Below are positions 1 through 15,000 of a stretch of 64,000 bases of DNA, in pieces. Within the stretch, counting starts at the first letter, position 1. The number at the start of each line of letters is the position of its first letter. A model generated the notes under the pieces. It was not told where the DNA came from, searched no databases, and saw only the letters and a list, made by a program, of their open reading frames with translations. Origin of the DNA: Xestospongia bergquistia (lineage: Eukaryota > Porifera > Demospongiae > Haplosclerida > Petrosiidae); the NCBI GenBank assembly GCA_963965975.1, contig OZ014414.1:4315501-4379500 (forward strand). The letters are read 5' to 3'. A program made the position numbers and the translations under genes.

Positions 1-3000
1 AGTAAGTTAGTTTGCATTACGCTCTAAAGTCTTTAAGTTAAAGACTTTAGAAGGTTTAGACTATTGAGAGAATTTTATAAAATAAACTGCTCCGTCTAAA
101 GGACCTTATGGCACTAACTAAATAAACGGGTATTAAAAGTTTAGTAAGTTTGTTTGCATTAACACTCTAAAGTCTTTAAGTTAAAGACTTTAGAAGGTTT
201 AGACTATTGAGAGAACTTTATAAAGTAAACTGCTCAGTCTAAACGACTCTATGGTACTAACTAAATAAACAGCTATTAACAGTTTAGTAAGTTAGTTTGC
301 ATTAACGCTCTAAAGTCTTTAAGTTAAAGACTTTAAAAGGTTTAGACTATTGAGAGAAATTTATAAAGTAAACTGCTAAGTCTAAAGGTCTTTATGGCAC
401 TAACTAAATGAACAGCTATTAACAGTTTAGTAAGTAAGTTTGCATTAACACTCGAAAGTCATTAAGTTAAAGACTTTAGAAGGTTTAGACTATTTAGTGA
501 ATCTTACAAAATAAACTCGTCTGTCTAAAGGACTTTATGGCACTAACTAAATAAACAGCTATTAACAGTTTAGTAAGTTAGTTTGCATTAACGCTCTAAA
601 GTCTTTAATTTAAAGACTTTAGAAGGTTTAGACTATTGAGAGAATTTTATAAAATAAACTGCTCAGTCTAAAGGACTTTATGGCACTAACTAAATAAACA
701 GCTATTAACAGTTTAGTAAGTTAGTTTGCATTAACGCTCTAAAGTCTTTATGTTAAAGACTTTAGAAGGTTTAGACTATTGAGAGCAGTTTATAAAGTAA
801 ACTGCTCAGTCTAAAGGACTTTATGGCACTAAGTAAATAAACAGCTATTAACAGTTTAGTAAGTTAGTTTGCATTAACGCTCTAAAGTCTTTAAGTTAAA
901 GACTTTAGAAGCTTTAGACTATTGAGAGAAGTTTATAAAGTAAACTGCTCAGTCTAAAGGACTTTATGGCACTAATTAAATAAACAGCTATTAACAGTTT
1001 AGTAGGTTTGTTTGCATTAACGCTCTAACGTCTTTAAGTTAAAGACTTTAGAAGGTTTAGACTCTTGAGAGTTTATAAAGTAAACTGCTCGGTCTAAAGG
1101 ACTTTATGGCACTAACTAAATAAAAAGCTATTAACAGTTTAGTAAGTTAGTTTGCGTTGACTCTCTAAAGTCTTTAAGTTAAAGACATTAGAAGGATTAG
1201 ACTATTGAGAGAAGTTTATAAAGTAAACTGCTCAGTCTAAAGGACTTTATGGCACTAACTAAATAAACAGCTATTAACAGTTTAGTAAGTTAGTTTGCAT
1301 TAACGCTCTAAAGTCTTTAAGTTAAAGACTTTAGATTGTTTAGACTATTGAGAGAATTTTAAAAAGTAAACTTCTCAGTCTAAAGGACTTTATGGCACTA
1401 ACTAAATAAACAGCTATTAACAGTTTAGTAAGTTAGTTTGCATTACGCTCTAAAGTCTTTAAGTTAAAGAATTTAGAAGGTTTAGACTATTGAGAGAATT
1501 TTATAAAATAAACTGCTCCGTCTAAAGGACCTTATGGCACTAAGTAAATAAACAGCTATTAACAGTTTAGTAAGTTAGTTTGCATTAACGCTCTAAAGTC
1601 TTTAAGTTAAAGACTTTAGAAGCTTTAGACTATTGAGAGAAGTTTATAAAGTAAACTGCTCAGTCTAAAGGACTTTATGGCACTAATTAAATAAACAGCT
1701 ATTAACAGTTTAGTAAGTTAGTTTGCATTAACGCTCTAAAGTCTTTAATTTAAAGACTTTAGAAGGTTTAGACTATTGAGAGAACTTTATAAAGTAAACT
1801 CCTCAGTCGAAAGGAATTTATGGCACTAACTAAATAAACAGCTATTAACAGTTTAGTAAGTTAGTTTGCATTAACGCTCTAAAGTCTTTATGTTAAAGAC
1901 TTTAGAAGGTTTAGACTATTGAGAGCAGTTTATAAAGTAAACTGCTCAGTCTAAAGGACTTTATGGCACTAAGTAAATAAACAGCTATTAACAGTTTAGT
2001 AAGTTAGTTTGCATTAACGCTCTAAAGTCTTTAAGATAAAGACTTTAGAAGCTTTAGACTATTGAGAGAAGTTTATAAAGTAAACTGCTCAGTCTAAAGG
2101 ACTTTATGGCACTAATTAAATAAACAGCTATTAACAGTTTAGTAGGTTAGTTTGCATTAACGCTCTAACGTCTTTAAGTTAAAGACTTTAGAAGGTTTAG
2201 ACTCTTGAGAGTTTATAAAGTAAACTGCTCGGTCTAAAGGACTTTATGGCACTAACTAAATAAAAAGCTATTAACAGTTTAGTAAGTTAGTTTGCGTTGA
2301 CTCTCTAAAGTCTTTAAGTTAAAGACATTAGAAGGATTAGACTATTGAGAGAAGTTTATAAAGTAAACTGCTCAGTCTAAAGGACTTTATGGCACTAACT
2401 AAATAAACAGCTATTAACAGTTTAGTAAGTTAGTTTGCATTAACGCTCTAAAGTCTTTAAGTTAAAGACTTTAGATTGTTTAGACTATTGAGAGAATTTT
2501 ATAAAGTAAACTTCTCAGTCTAAAGGACTTTATGGCACTAACTAAATAAACAGCTATTAACAGTTTAGTAAGTTAGTTTGCATTACGCTCTAAAGTCTTT
2601 AAGTTAAAGACTTTAGAAGGTTTAGACTATTGAGAGAATTTTATAAAATAAACTGCTCCGTCTAAAGGACCTTATGGCACTAACTAAATAAACGGGTATT
2701 AAAAGTTTAGTAAGTTTGTTTGCATTAACACTCTAAAGTCTTTAAGTTAAAGACTTTAGAAGGTTTAGACTATTGAGAGAACTTTATAAAGTAAACTGCT
2801 CAGTCTAAACGACTCTATGGTACTAACTAAATAAACAGCTATTAACAGTTTAGTAAGTTAGTTTGCATTAACGCTCTAAAGTCTTTAAGTTAAAGACTTT
2901 AAAAGGTTTAGACTATTGAGAGAAATTTATAAAGTAAACTGCTAAGTCTAAAGGTCTTTATGGCACTAACTAAATGAACAGCTATTAACAGTTTAGTAAG

Positions 3001-4135
3001 TAAGTTTGCATTAACACTCGAAAGTCATTAAGTTAAAGACTTTAGAAGGTTTAGACTATTTAGTGAATCTTACAAAATAAACTCGTCTGTCTAAAGGACT
3101 TTATGGCACTAACTAAATAAACAGCTATTAACAGTTTAGTAAGTTAGTTTGCATTAACGCTCTAAAGTCTTTAATTTAAAGACTTTAGAAGGTTTAGACT
3201 ATTGAGAGAATTTTATAAAATAAACTGCTCAGTCTAAAGGACTTTATGGCACTAACTAAATAAACGGGTATTAAAAGTTTAGTAAGTTAGTTTGCATTAA
3301 CACTCTAAAGTCTTTAAGTTAAAGACTTTAGAAGGTTTAGACTATTGAGAGAACTTTATAAAGTAAACTGCTCAGTCGAAAGGAATTTATGGCACTAACT
3401 AAATAAACAGCTATTAACAGTTTAGTAAGTTAGTTTGCATTAACGCTCTAAAGTCTTTATGTTAAAGACTTTAGAAGGTTTAGACTATTGAGAGCAGTTT
3501 ATAAAGTAAACTGCTCAGTCTAAAGGACTTTATGGCACTAAGTAAATAAACAGCTATTAACAGTTTAGTAAGTTAGTTTGCATTAACGCTCTAAAGTCTT
3601 TAAGTTAAAGACTTTAGAAGCTTTAGACTATTGAGAGAAGTTTATAAAGTAAACTGCTCAGTCTAAAGGACTTTATGGCACTAATTAAATAAACAGCTAT
3701 TAACAGTTTAGTAGGTTAGTTTGCATTAACGCTCTAACGTCTTTAAGTTAAAGACTTTAGAAGGTTTAGACTCTTGAGAGTTTATAAAGTAAACTGCTCG
3801 GTCTAAAGGACTTTATGGCACTAACTAAATAAAAAGCTATTAACAGTTTAGTAAGTTAGTTTGCGTTGACTCTCTAAAGTCTTTAAGTTAAAGACATTAG
3901 AAGGATTAGACTATTGAGAGAAGTTTATAAAGTAAACTGCTCAGTCTAAAGGACTTTATGGCACTAACTAAATAAACAGCTATTAACAGTTTAGTAAGTT
4001 AGTTTGCATTAACGCTCTAAAGTCTTTAAGTTAAAGACTTTAGATTGTTTAGACTATTGAGAGAAGTTTATAAAGTAAACTGCTCAGTCTAAAGGACTTT
4101 ATGGCACTAACTAAAGAAACAGCTATTAACAGTTT
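1..4135 (+). repeat. Higher-order repeat: 5-monomer blocks repeated
   Basis: A five-monomer block (about 712 bp) starting at 715 recurs at 1855 and 3424, marked by shared variants: TATGTTAAAG, GAAGCTTTAGAC, CTCTAACGTC, TGCGTTGACTC and AGATTGTTTAG in the same order. A different five-monomer block at 1-714 recurs at 2567-3281 with shared variants AAACGACTCTATGG, CTCGAAAGTCATT and AAACTCGTCTGTC. These sets define a higher-order repeat generated by block duplication. Confidence 0.9.
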
Positions 4136-7100
4136 AGTAAGTTAGTTTGCATTAACGCTCTAAAGTCTTTAAGTTAAAGACTTTAGAAGGTTTAGACTAT
4201 TGAGAGAAGTTCATAAAGTAAACTGCTCAGTCTAAAGGACTTTATGGCACTAACTAAATGAACTGCTATTAACAGTTTAGTAAGTAAGTTTACGTTAACA
4301 CTCTGAAGTCATTAAGTTAAAGACTTTAGAAGGTTTAGACTATTGAGTGAATCTTACAAAATAAACTGCTCTGTCTAAAGGACTTTATGGCACTAACTAA
4401 TTAAACAGCTATTAACAGTTTAGTAAGTTAGTTTGCATTAACGCTCTAAAGTCTTTAAGTTAAAGACTTTAGAAGGTTTAGACTGTTGAGAGAATTTTAT
4501 AAGGAAAACTGCTCAGTCTAAAGGACTCTATGGCACTAACTAAATAAACAGCTATTAACAGTTTAGTAAGTTAGTTTGCATTAACGCTCTAAAGTCTTTA
4601 AGTTAAAGACTTTAGAAGGTTTAGACTACTGAAAGAAGTTTCTAAAGTAAACTGCTCAGTCTAAAGGACTTTATGGCACTAACTAAATGAACAGCTATTA
4701 ACAGTTTAGTAACTAAGTTTGCACTAACGCTCTAAAGTCTTTATGTTAAAGACTTTAGAAGGTTTAGACTATTGAGAGCAGTTTATAAAGTAAACTGCTC
4801 AGTTTAAAGGACTTTATGGCACTAACTAAATAAACAGCTATTAACAGTTTAGTAAGTTAGTTTGCATTAACGCTCTAAAGTCTTTAAGTTAAAGACTTTA
4901 GAAGGTTTAGACTATTGAGAGAAGTTTATAAAGTAAACTGCTCAGTCTAAGGGACTTTATGGCACTAATTAAATAAACAGCTATTAACAGTTTAGTAAGT
5001 TAGTTTGCATTAACGCTCTAACGTCTTTAAGTTAAAGACTTTAGAAGGTTTAGACTCTTGAGAGTTTATAAAGTAAACTGCTCAGTCTAAAGGACTTTAT
5101 GGCACTAACTAAATAAACAGCTATTAACGGTTTAGTAAGTTAGTTTGCATTGACGCTCTAAAGTCTTTAAGTTAAAGACATTAGAAGGTTTAGACTATTG
5201 AGAGAAGTTTATAATGTAAACTACTAAGTCTAAAGGACTTTATGGCACTAACTAAATAAACAGCTATTAACAGTTTAGTAACTTAGTTTGCATTAACGCT
5301 CTAAATAAAGTCTTTAAGTTAAAGACTTTAGAAGGTTTAGACTATTGAGAGAAGTTTATAATGTAAACTGCTCAGTCTAAAGGACTCTATGGCACTAACT
5401 AAATAAACAGCTATTAACAGTTAAGTAAGTTAGTTTGCATTAACGCTCTAAAGTCTTTAAGTTAAAGATTTTAGAAGGTTTAGACTATTGAGAGAAGTTC
5501 ATAAAGTAAACTGCTCAGTCTAAAGGACTTTATGGTACTAACTAAATGAACTGCTATTAACAGTTTAGTAAGTAAGTTTGCGTTAACACTCTAAAGTCAT
5601 TAAGTTAAAGACTTTAGAAGGTTTAGACTATTGAGTCAATCTTACAAAATAAACTGCTCTGTCTAAAGGACTTTATGGCACTAACTAACTAAACAGCTAT
5701 TAACAGTTTAGTAAGTTAGTTTGCATTAACGCTCTAAAGTCTTTAATTTAAAGACTTTAGAAGGTTTAGACTATTGAGAGAATTTTATAAAGAAAACTGC
5801 TCAGTCTAAAGGACTCTATGGCACTAAATAAATAAATAGCTATTAACAGTTCAGTAAGTTAGTTTGCATTAGCGCTCTAAAGTCTTTAAGTTAAAGACTT
5901 TAGAAAGTTTAGACTATTGAGAGAAGTTCATAAAGTAAACTGCTCAGTCTAATGGACTTTATGGCACTACCTAAATGAACAGCTATTAACAGTTTAGTAA
6001 GTAAGTTTGCATTAACCCTCTAAAGTCATTAAGTTAAAGACGTTAGAAGGTATAGAGTATATAGTTAATCTTACAAAATAAACTGCTCTTTCTAAAGGAC
6101 TTTATGGCCTAACTAAATAAACAGCTACTAACAGTTTGGTAAGTTAGTTTGCATTAGTGCTCTAAAGTCTTTAAGATAAAGACTTTAGAAGGTTTAGACT
6201 ATTGAGAGAAGTTTATAAAGTAAACTGCTCAGTCTAAAGGACTTTATGGCACTAACTAAATAAACAGCTATTAACAGCTTAGTAAGATACTTTGCATTAA
6301 CACTCTAAAGTCTTTAAGTTAAAGACTTTAGAAGTTTTAGACTATTGAGAGAAGTTTATAAAGGAAACTGCTCAGTCTAAAGGACTTTATGGCACTAACT
6401 AAATAAACAGCTATTAACAGCTTAGTAAGTTACTTTGCATTAACACTCTAAAGTCTTTAAGTTAAAGACTTTAGAAGTTTTAGACTATTGAGAGAAGTTT
6501 ATAAAGTAAACTGCTCAGTCTAAAGGACTTTATGGCACTAACTAAATAAACAGCTATTAACAGTTTAGTAAGTTAGTTTGCATTAACGCTCAAAGTCTTC
6601 AAGTTAAAGACTTTAGAAGGTTTAGACTATTGAGAGAAGTTCATAAAGTGAACTGCTCAGTCTAAAGGACTTTATGGCACTAACTAAATGAACAGCTATT
6701 AACAGTTTAGTAAGTAAGTTTGCGTTAACACTCTAAAGTCATTAAGTTAAAGACTTTAGAAGGTTTAGACTATTGAGTGAATCTTACAAAATAAACTGCT
6801 CTGTCTAAAGGACTTTATGGCACTAACTAATTAAACAGCTATTAACAGTTTAGTAAGTTAGTTTGCATTAACGCTCTAAAGTCTTTAAGTTAAAGACTTT
6901 AGAAGGTTTAGACTATTGAGAGAATTTTATAAAGAAAGCTGCTCAGTCTAAAGGACTCTATGGCACTAAATAAATAAACAGCTATTAACAGTTTAGTAAG
7001 TTAGTTTGCATTAGCGCTCTAAAGTCTTTAAGTTAAAGACTTTAGAAAGTTTAGACTATTGAGAGAAGTTCACAAAGTAAACTGCTCAGTCTAAAGGACT

Positions 7101-9079
7101 TTATGGTACTAACTAAATGAACAGCTATTAACAGTTTAGTAAGTAAGTTTGCATTAACCCTCTCAAGTCATTAAGTTAAAGACTTTAGAAGGTTTCGAGT
7201 ATAGAGTTAATCTTACAAAATAAACTGCTTTGTCTAAAGGACTTTATGGCCTAACTAAATAAACAGCTACTAACAGTTTGGTAAGTTAGTTTGCATTAAT
7301 GCTCTAAAGTCTTTAAGTTAAAGACTTTAGAAGGTTTAGACTATTGAGAGGAGTTTATAAAGTAAACTGCTCAGTCTAAAGGACTCTATGGTACTAACTA
7401 AATAAACAGCCATTAACAGTTAAGTAAGTTAGTTTGGATTAACGCTCTAAAGTCTTTAAGTTAAAGACTTTAGAAGCTTTCGACTATTGAGAGAAGAGTA
7501 TAAAGTAAACTGCTCAGTCTAAAGGTCTTTATGGCACTAATTAAATAAACAGCTATTAACAGTTTAGTAAGTTAGTTTGTATTAACGCTCTAACGTCTTT
7601 AAGTTAAAGACTTTAGAAGGTTTAGACTCTTGAGAGTTTATAAAGTAAACTGCTCAGTATAAAGGACTTTATGGCACTAACTAAATAAACAGCTATTAAC
7701 AGTTTAGTAAGTTAGTTTGCGTTGACGCTCTAAAGTCTTTAAGTTAAAGACATTAGAAGGTTTAGACTATTGAGAGAAGTTTATAAAGTAAACTGCTCAG
7801 TCTAAAGGACTTTATGGCACTAACTAAATAAACAGCTATTAACAGTTTAGTAAGTTAGTTTGCATTAACGCACTAAAGTCTTTAAGTTAAAGACTTTAGA
7901 TTGTTTAGACTATTGAGAGAAGTTTATAAAGTAAACTGCTCAGTCTAAAGGACTTTATGGCACTAACTAAATAAACAGCTATTAACAGTTTAGTAAGTTA
8001 GTTTGCATTACGCTCTAAAGTCTTTAAGTTAAAGACTTTAGAAGGTTTAGACTATTGAGTGAATTTTATAAAATAAACTGCTCAGTCTAAAGGACTTTAT
8101 GGCACTAACTAAATAAACGGGTATTAAAAGTTTAGTAAGTTAGTTTGCATTAACACTATAAAATGTCTTGAAGTTAAAGACTTTAGAAGGTTTAGACTAT
8201 TGAGAGAACTTTATAAAGTAAACTGCTCAGTCTAAAGGACTCTATGGTACTAACTAAATAAACAGCCATTAACAGTTTAGTAAGTTAGTTTGCATTAACG
8301 CTCTAAAGTCTCTAAGTTAAAGACTTTAGAAGGTTTAGACTATTGAGAGAAGTTTATAAAGTAAACTGCTCAGTCTAAAGGACTTTATGGCACTAACTAA
8401 ATAAACAGCTATTAACAGTTTAGTAAGTTAGTTTGCATTAAATCTCTAAAGTCTTTAAGTTAAAGACTTTAGAAGGTTTAGACTATTGAGAGAAGTTTAT
8501 AAAGTAATCTGCTCAGTCTAAAGGACTTCATGGCACTAACTAAATAAACAGCTATTAACAGCTTAGTAAGTTAGTTTGCATTAACGCTCTAAAGTCTTTA
8601 AGTTAAAGACTTTAGAAGGTTTAGACTATTGAGAGAAGTTAATAAAGTAAACTGCTCAGTCTAAAGGACTTTATGGCACTAAATAAATAAACAGCTATTA
8701 ACAGTTTAGTAAGTTAGTTTGCATTAACACTCTAAAGTCTTTAAGTTAAAGACTTTAGAAGGTTTAGACTACTGAGATAAGTTTATAAAGTAAACTGCTC
8801 AGTCTAAAGGACTTTATCGCACTAACTAAATAAACAGCTATTAACAGTTTAGTAAGTTAGTTTGCATTAACGCTCTAATGTCTTTAAGTTAAAGACTTTA
8901 GAAGGTTTAGACTATTGAGAGAAGTTAATAAAGTAAACTGCTCAGTCTAAAGGACTTTATGGCACTAACTAAATAAACAGCTATTAACAGTTTAGTAAGT
9001 TAGTTTGCATTAACGCTCTAAAGTCTTTAAGTTAAAGACTTTAGAAGGTTTAGACTATTGAGAGAAGTTAATAAAGTAA

Positions 9080-12000
9080 ACTGCTCAGTGTAAAGGACTT
9101 TATGGCACTAACTAAATAAACAGCTATTAACAGTTTAGTAAGTTAGTTTGCATTAACGCTCTAAAGTCATTAAGTTAAAGCCTTTAGAAGGTTTAGACTA
9201 CTGAGAGAATTTTATAAAGTAAACTGCTCAGTCTAAAGGACTTTATACACTAACTAAATAAACAGCTATCAACAGTTTAGTAAGTTTGTTTGCATTAACG
9301 CTCTAAAGTCTTTAAGTTAAAGACTTTAGAAGGTTTAGACTATTGAGTTACGCTTATAAAGTAAACTGCTCAGTCTAAATGACTTTATGGCCCTAACTAA
9401 ATAAACAGCTATTAACAGTTTAGTAAGTTAGTTTGCATGAACGCTCTAAAGTCTTTAAGTTAAAGACTTAAGAAGGTTTAGACTATTGAGAGAAGTTTAT
9501 AAAGTAAACTGCTAAGTCTAAATGACTTTATCGCACTAACTAAATAAACAGCTATTAACAGTTTAGTAAGTTAGTTTGCATTAACGCTCTAAAGTCTTTA
9601 AGTTAAAGACTTTAGAAGTTTTAGACTATTGAGAGAAGTTAATAAAGTAAACTGCTCAGTCTAAAGGACTTTATGGCGCTAACTAAAAAAACAGCTATTA
9701 ACAGTGTAGTAAGTTAGTTTGCATTAACGCTCTAAAGTCTTTAAGTTAAAGACTTTTGAAGGTTTAGAGTATTGAGCGAAGTTTATAAAGTAAACTGCTC
9801 AGTCTAAAGGACTTTATGTCACCAACGAAAAAAACAGCTATTAACAGTTTAGTAAGTTAATTTGCAGTTAACGCTCTAAAGTCTTTAAGTTAAAGCCTTC
9901 AGAAGGTTTAGACTACTGAGAGAATTTTATAAATTAAACTGCTCAGTCTAAAGGACTTTATGCACTAACTAAATAAACAGCTATCAACAGTTTAGAAAGT
10001 TTGTTTGCATTAAGGCTCTAAAGTCTTTAAGTTAAAGACTTTAGAAGGTTTAGACTATTGAGTTACGCTTATAAAGTAAACTGCTCAGTCTAAATGACTT
10101 TATGGCCCTAACTAAATAAACAGCTATTAACAGTTTAGTAAGTTAGTTTGCATTAACGCTCTAAAGTCTTTAAGTTAAAGACTTTAAAAGGTTTAGACTA
10201 TTGAGAGAAGTTTATAAAGTAAACTGCTAAGTCTAAATGACTTTATGGCACTAACTAAATAAACAGCTATTAACAGTTTAGTAAGTTAGTTTGCATTAAC
10301 GCTCTAAAGTCTTTAAGTTAAAGACTTTAGAAGGTTTAGACTATTGAGAGAATTTTATAAAGTAAACTGCTCAGTCTAAATGACTTTACGGCACTAACTA
10401 AATAAAAAGCTATTAATAGTTTAGTAAGTTAGTTTGCATTAAAGCTCTAAAGTCTTTAAGTTAAAGACTTTAGAAGGTTTAGAGTATTGAGCGAAGTTTA
10501 TAAAGTAAACTGCTCAGTCTAAAGGACTTTATGTCACCAACGAAAAAAACAGCTATTAACAATTTAGTAAGTTAGTTTGCAGTTAACGCTATAAAGTCTT
10601 TAAGTTAAAGCCTTTAGAAGGTTTAGACTACTTAGAGAATTTTATAAAGTAAACTGCTCAGTCTAAAGGACTTTATGGCACTAACTAAATAAACAGCTAT
10701 TAATAGTTTAGTAAGTTAGTTTGCATTAAAGCTTTAAAGCCTTTAAGTTAAAGACTTTAGAAGGTTTAGAGTATTGAGCGAAGTTTATAAAGTAAACTGC
10801 TCAGTCTAAAGGACTTTATGTGACCAACGAAAAAAACAGCTATTAACAATTTAGTAAGTTAGTTTGCAGTTAACGCTCTAAAGTCTTTAAGTTAAAGCCT
10901 TTAGAAGGTTTAGACTACTGAGAGAATTTTATAAAGTAAACTGCTCAGTCTAAAGGACTTTATGCACTAACTAAATAAACAGCTATCAACAGTTTAGTAA
11001 GTTAGTTTGCATTAACGCTCTAAAGTCTTTAAGTTAAAGACTTTAGAAGGTTTAGACTATTCAGAGAAGTTTATAAAGTAAACTGCTAAGTCTAATGACT
11101 TTATGGCACTAACTAAATAAACAGCTATTAACAGTTTAGTAAGTTAGTTTGCATTAACGCTCTAAAGTCTTTAAGTTAAAGACTTTAGAAGGTTTAGACT
11201 ATTGAGAGAAGTTTATAAAGTAAACTGATCAGTCTAAAGGACTTTATGGCACTAACTAAATGAACAGCTATTAACAGTTTAGTAAGGTAGTTTGCATTAA
11301 CGCTCTAAAGTCATTAACTTAAAGACTTTAGAAGGTTTAGACTATTGAGAGGAGTTTATAAAGTAAACTGCTCAGTCTAAAGGACTTTATGGCACTAACT
11401 AAATAAACAGCTATTAACAGTTTAGTAAGTTAGTTTGCATTAACACTATAAAGTCTTTAAGTTAAAGACTTTAGAAGGTTTAGACTATTGATAAAAGTTT
11501 ATAAAGTAAACTGCTCAGTCTAAAGGACCTTATGGCACTAACTAAATAAACAGCTATTAACAGTTTAGTAAGTTATTTTGCTTTAACGCTCTAAAGTCTT
11601 TAAGTTAAAGACTTTAGAAGGTTTTGAATATTGAGCGAAGTTTATAAAGTAAACTGCTCAGTTTAAAGGACTTTATGGCACTAACGAAATAAACAGCTAT
11701 TAACAGTTTAGTAAGTTAGTTTGCATTAACGCTCTAAAGTCTTTAAGTTAAAGACTTTAGAAGGTTTAGACTATTGAGAGAAGTTTATAAAGTAAACTGC
11801 TCAGTCTAAAGGACTTTATGGCACTAACTAAATAAACAGCTATTAATAGTTTAGTAAGTTAGTTTGCATTAAAGCTCTAAAGTCTTTAAGTTAAAGACTT
11901 TAGAAGGTTTAGAGTATTGAGCGAAGTTTATAAAGTAAACTGCTCAGTCTAAAGGACTTTATGTCACCAACGAAAAAAACAGCTATTAACAATTTAGTAA

Positions 12001-15000
12001 GTTAGTTTGCAGTTAACGCTCTAAAGTCTTTAAGTTAAAGCCTTTAGAAGGTTTAGACTACTGAGAGAATTTTATAAAGTAAACTGCTCAGTCTAAAGGA
12101 CTTTATGCACTAACTAAATAAACAGCTATCAACAGTTTAGTAAGTTAGTTTGCATTAACGCTCTAAAGTCTTTAAGTTAAAGACTTTAGAAGGTTTAGAC
12201 TATTGAGTTACGCTTATAAAGTAAACTTCTCTCTCTAAATGACTTTATGGCCCTAACTAAATAAACAGCTATTAACAGTTTAGTAAGTTAGTTTGCATTA
12301 ACGCTCTAAAGTCTTTAAGTTAAAGACTTTAGAAGGTTTAACTATTGAGAGAATTTTATAAGGTAAACTGCTAAGTCTAATGACTTTATGGCACTATCTA
12401 AATAAACAGCTATTAACAGTTTAGTAAGTTAGTTTGCATTAACGCTCTAAAGTCTTTAAGTTAAAGACTTTAGAAGCTTTAGACTATTGAGAGAAGGTTA
12501 TCAAGAAAACTGCTCAGTCTAAAGGACTTTATTGCACTAACTAAATAAACAGCTATTAATAGTTTAGTAAGTCAGTTTGCATTAACTCTCTAAAGTCTTT
12601 AAGTTAAAGACTTTAGAAGGTTTAGACTATTGTTTGACGCTTATAAAGTAAACTGCACTCTCTAAAGGACTTTATCGCACTAACTAAATAAACAGCTATT
12701 AACAGTTTAGTAAGTTAGTCTGCATTAACGTTCTAAAGTCCTTAAGTTAAAGACTTTAGAAGGTTTAGACTATTGAGAGAAGTTTATAAAGTAAACGGCT
12801 AAGTCTAAAGGACTTTACGGCACTAACTAAATAAACAGCTATTAACAGTTTAGTAAGTTAGTTTGCATTAACGCTCTAAAGTCTTTAAGTTAAAGACTTT
12901 AGAAGGTTTAGACTATTGAGAGAAGTTTATAAAGTAAACAGCTCTCTCTAAAGGACTTTATGGCACTAACTAAATAAACAGCTATTAACAGTTTAGTAAG
13001 TTAGTTTGCATTAACGCTCTAAAGTCTTTAAGTTAAAGACTTTAGAAGGTTTAGACTGTTGAGAAAAGTTTATAAAATAAACTGCTCAGTCTAAAAAACT
13101 TTATGGCACTACCTAAATAAACAGCTATTAACAGTTCAGTAAGTTAGTTTGCATTAACGATATAAAGTCTTTAAGTTAAAGACTTTATAAGGTTTATACT
13201 ATTGAGCGAAGTTTATAACGTAAACTGCTCAGTCTAAAGGACCTTATGCACTAACTAAATAAACAGCTATTAACAGTTTAGTAAGTTAGTATGCATTAAC
13301 GCTCTAACGTCTTTATGTTAAAGACTTTAGAAGGTTTAGGTTATTGAGCGAATTTTATAAAGTAAACTGCTCAGTCTAAAGGACTTTATGGCACTAACGA
13401 AATAAACAACTATTAACAGTTTAATAAGTTATTTTGCAGTTAACGCTCTAAAGTCTTTAAGTTAAAGACTTTTGTAGGTTTAAACTATTGAGAGAAGTTT
13501 ATAAAGTAAACTACTCAGTCTAAAGGACTTAATGGGACTAACTAAGCATTCACTTCTTAACAGTTTAGTAAGTTAGATTGCATTACCGCTCTAAAGTCTT
13601 TAAGTTAAAGACTTTAGAAGGTTTAGAATATTGAAAGAAGTTTACAAAGTAAACTGCTCAGTCTAAAGGACTTTATGGCATTAACTAAATAAAGAGCTAT
13701 TAACAGTTTAGTAGGTTAGTTTGCATTAACGCTCTAAAGTCATTAAGTTAAAGACTTTAGAAGGTTTAGACTATTGAGAGAAGTTTATAAAGAAAAGTGC
13801 TCAATCTAAAAGACTTTATGGCACTAATTAAATAAACAGCTATTAACAGTTTTGTAAGTTAGTTTGCATTAACGCTCTAAAGTCTTTAAGTTAAAGACCT
13901 TAGAAGGTTTAGACTATTGACAGAGTTTATAAAGTAAACTGCTCAGTATAAAGGACTTTATGACACTAACTAAATAAACAGCTATTAACAGTTTAGTAAG
14001 TTAGTTTGCATTAACTCTCTAAAGTTATTAAGTTAAAGACTTTCGAAGGCTTAAACTATTGAGTGAAGCTTACAAAGTAAACTGCTCTGTCTAAAGGACT
14101 TTATGGCACTAACTAAATATACAGCTATTAACAGTTTAGTAAGTTAGTGTGCATTAACGCTCTAAAGTCTTTAAGTTGAAGACTTTAGAAGGTTTAGACT
14201 ATTGAGAGAAGTTTATAAAGTAAACTGCTCAGTCTAAAGGACTTTATGGCACTAACTAAATAAACAGCTATCAACTGTTTAGTAAGTTAGTTTGCATTAA
14301 CGCTCTAAAGTCTTTAAGTTAAAGACTTTAGAAGGTTTAGACTATTGAGAGAATTTTATAAAGTAAACTGCTAAGTCTACAGGACTTTATGAAACTAACT
14401 AATTAAACAGCTATTAACAGTTTAGTAAGTTATTTTGCATTAACGCTCTAAAGTCTTTAAGTTAAAGACTTTAGAAGGTTTAGACTATTGAGAGAAGTTT
14501 ATAAAGTAAACTGCTCAGTCTAAAGGACTTTATGGCACTAACTAAATAAACAGCTATTAACAGTTTAGTAAGTTAGTTTGCATTAACGATCTAAAGTCTT
14601 TAAGTTAAAGACTTTAGAAGGTTTAGACAATTGAGTGACGGTTATAAAGTAAACTGCTCTCTCTAAAGGACTTTATGGCACTAACTGAATAAACAGCTAT
14701 TAACAGTTTAGTAAGTTAGTTTCCATTAACGCTCTAAAGTCTTTAAGTTAAAGACTTTAGAAGGTTTAGACTATTGAGAGATGTTTAGAAAGTAAACTGC
14801 TCAGTCTAAAGGACTTTATGGCACTAACTAAATAAACAGCTATTAACAGTTTAGTAAGTTAGTTTGCATTAACGCTCTAAAGTCTTTAAGTTTAAGACTT
14901 TAGAGGGTTTAGACTATTGAGAGAAGTTTATAAAGTAAACTGCTGAGTCTAAAGGACTTTATGGCACTAACTTAATACACAGCTATTAACAGTTTAGTAA

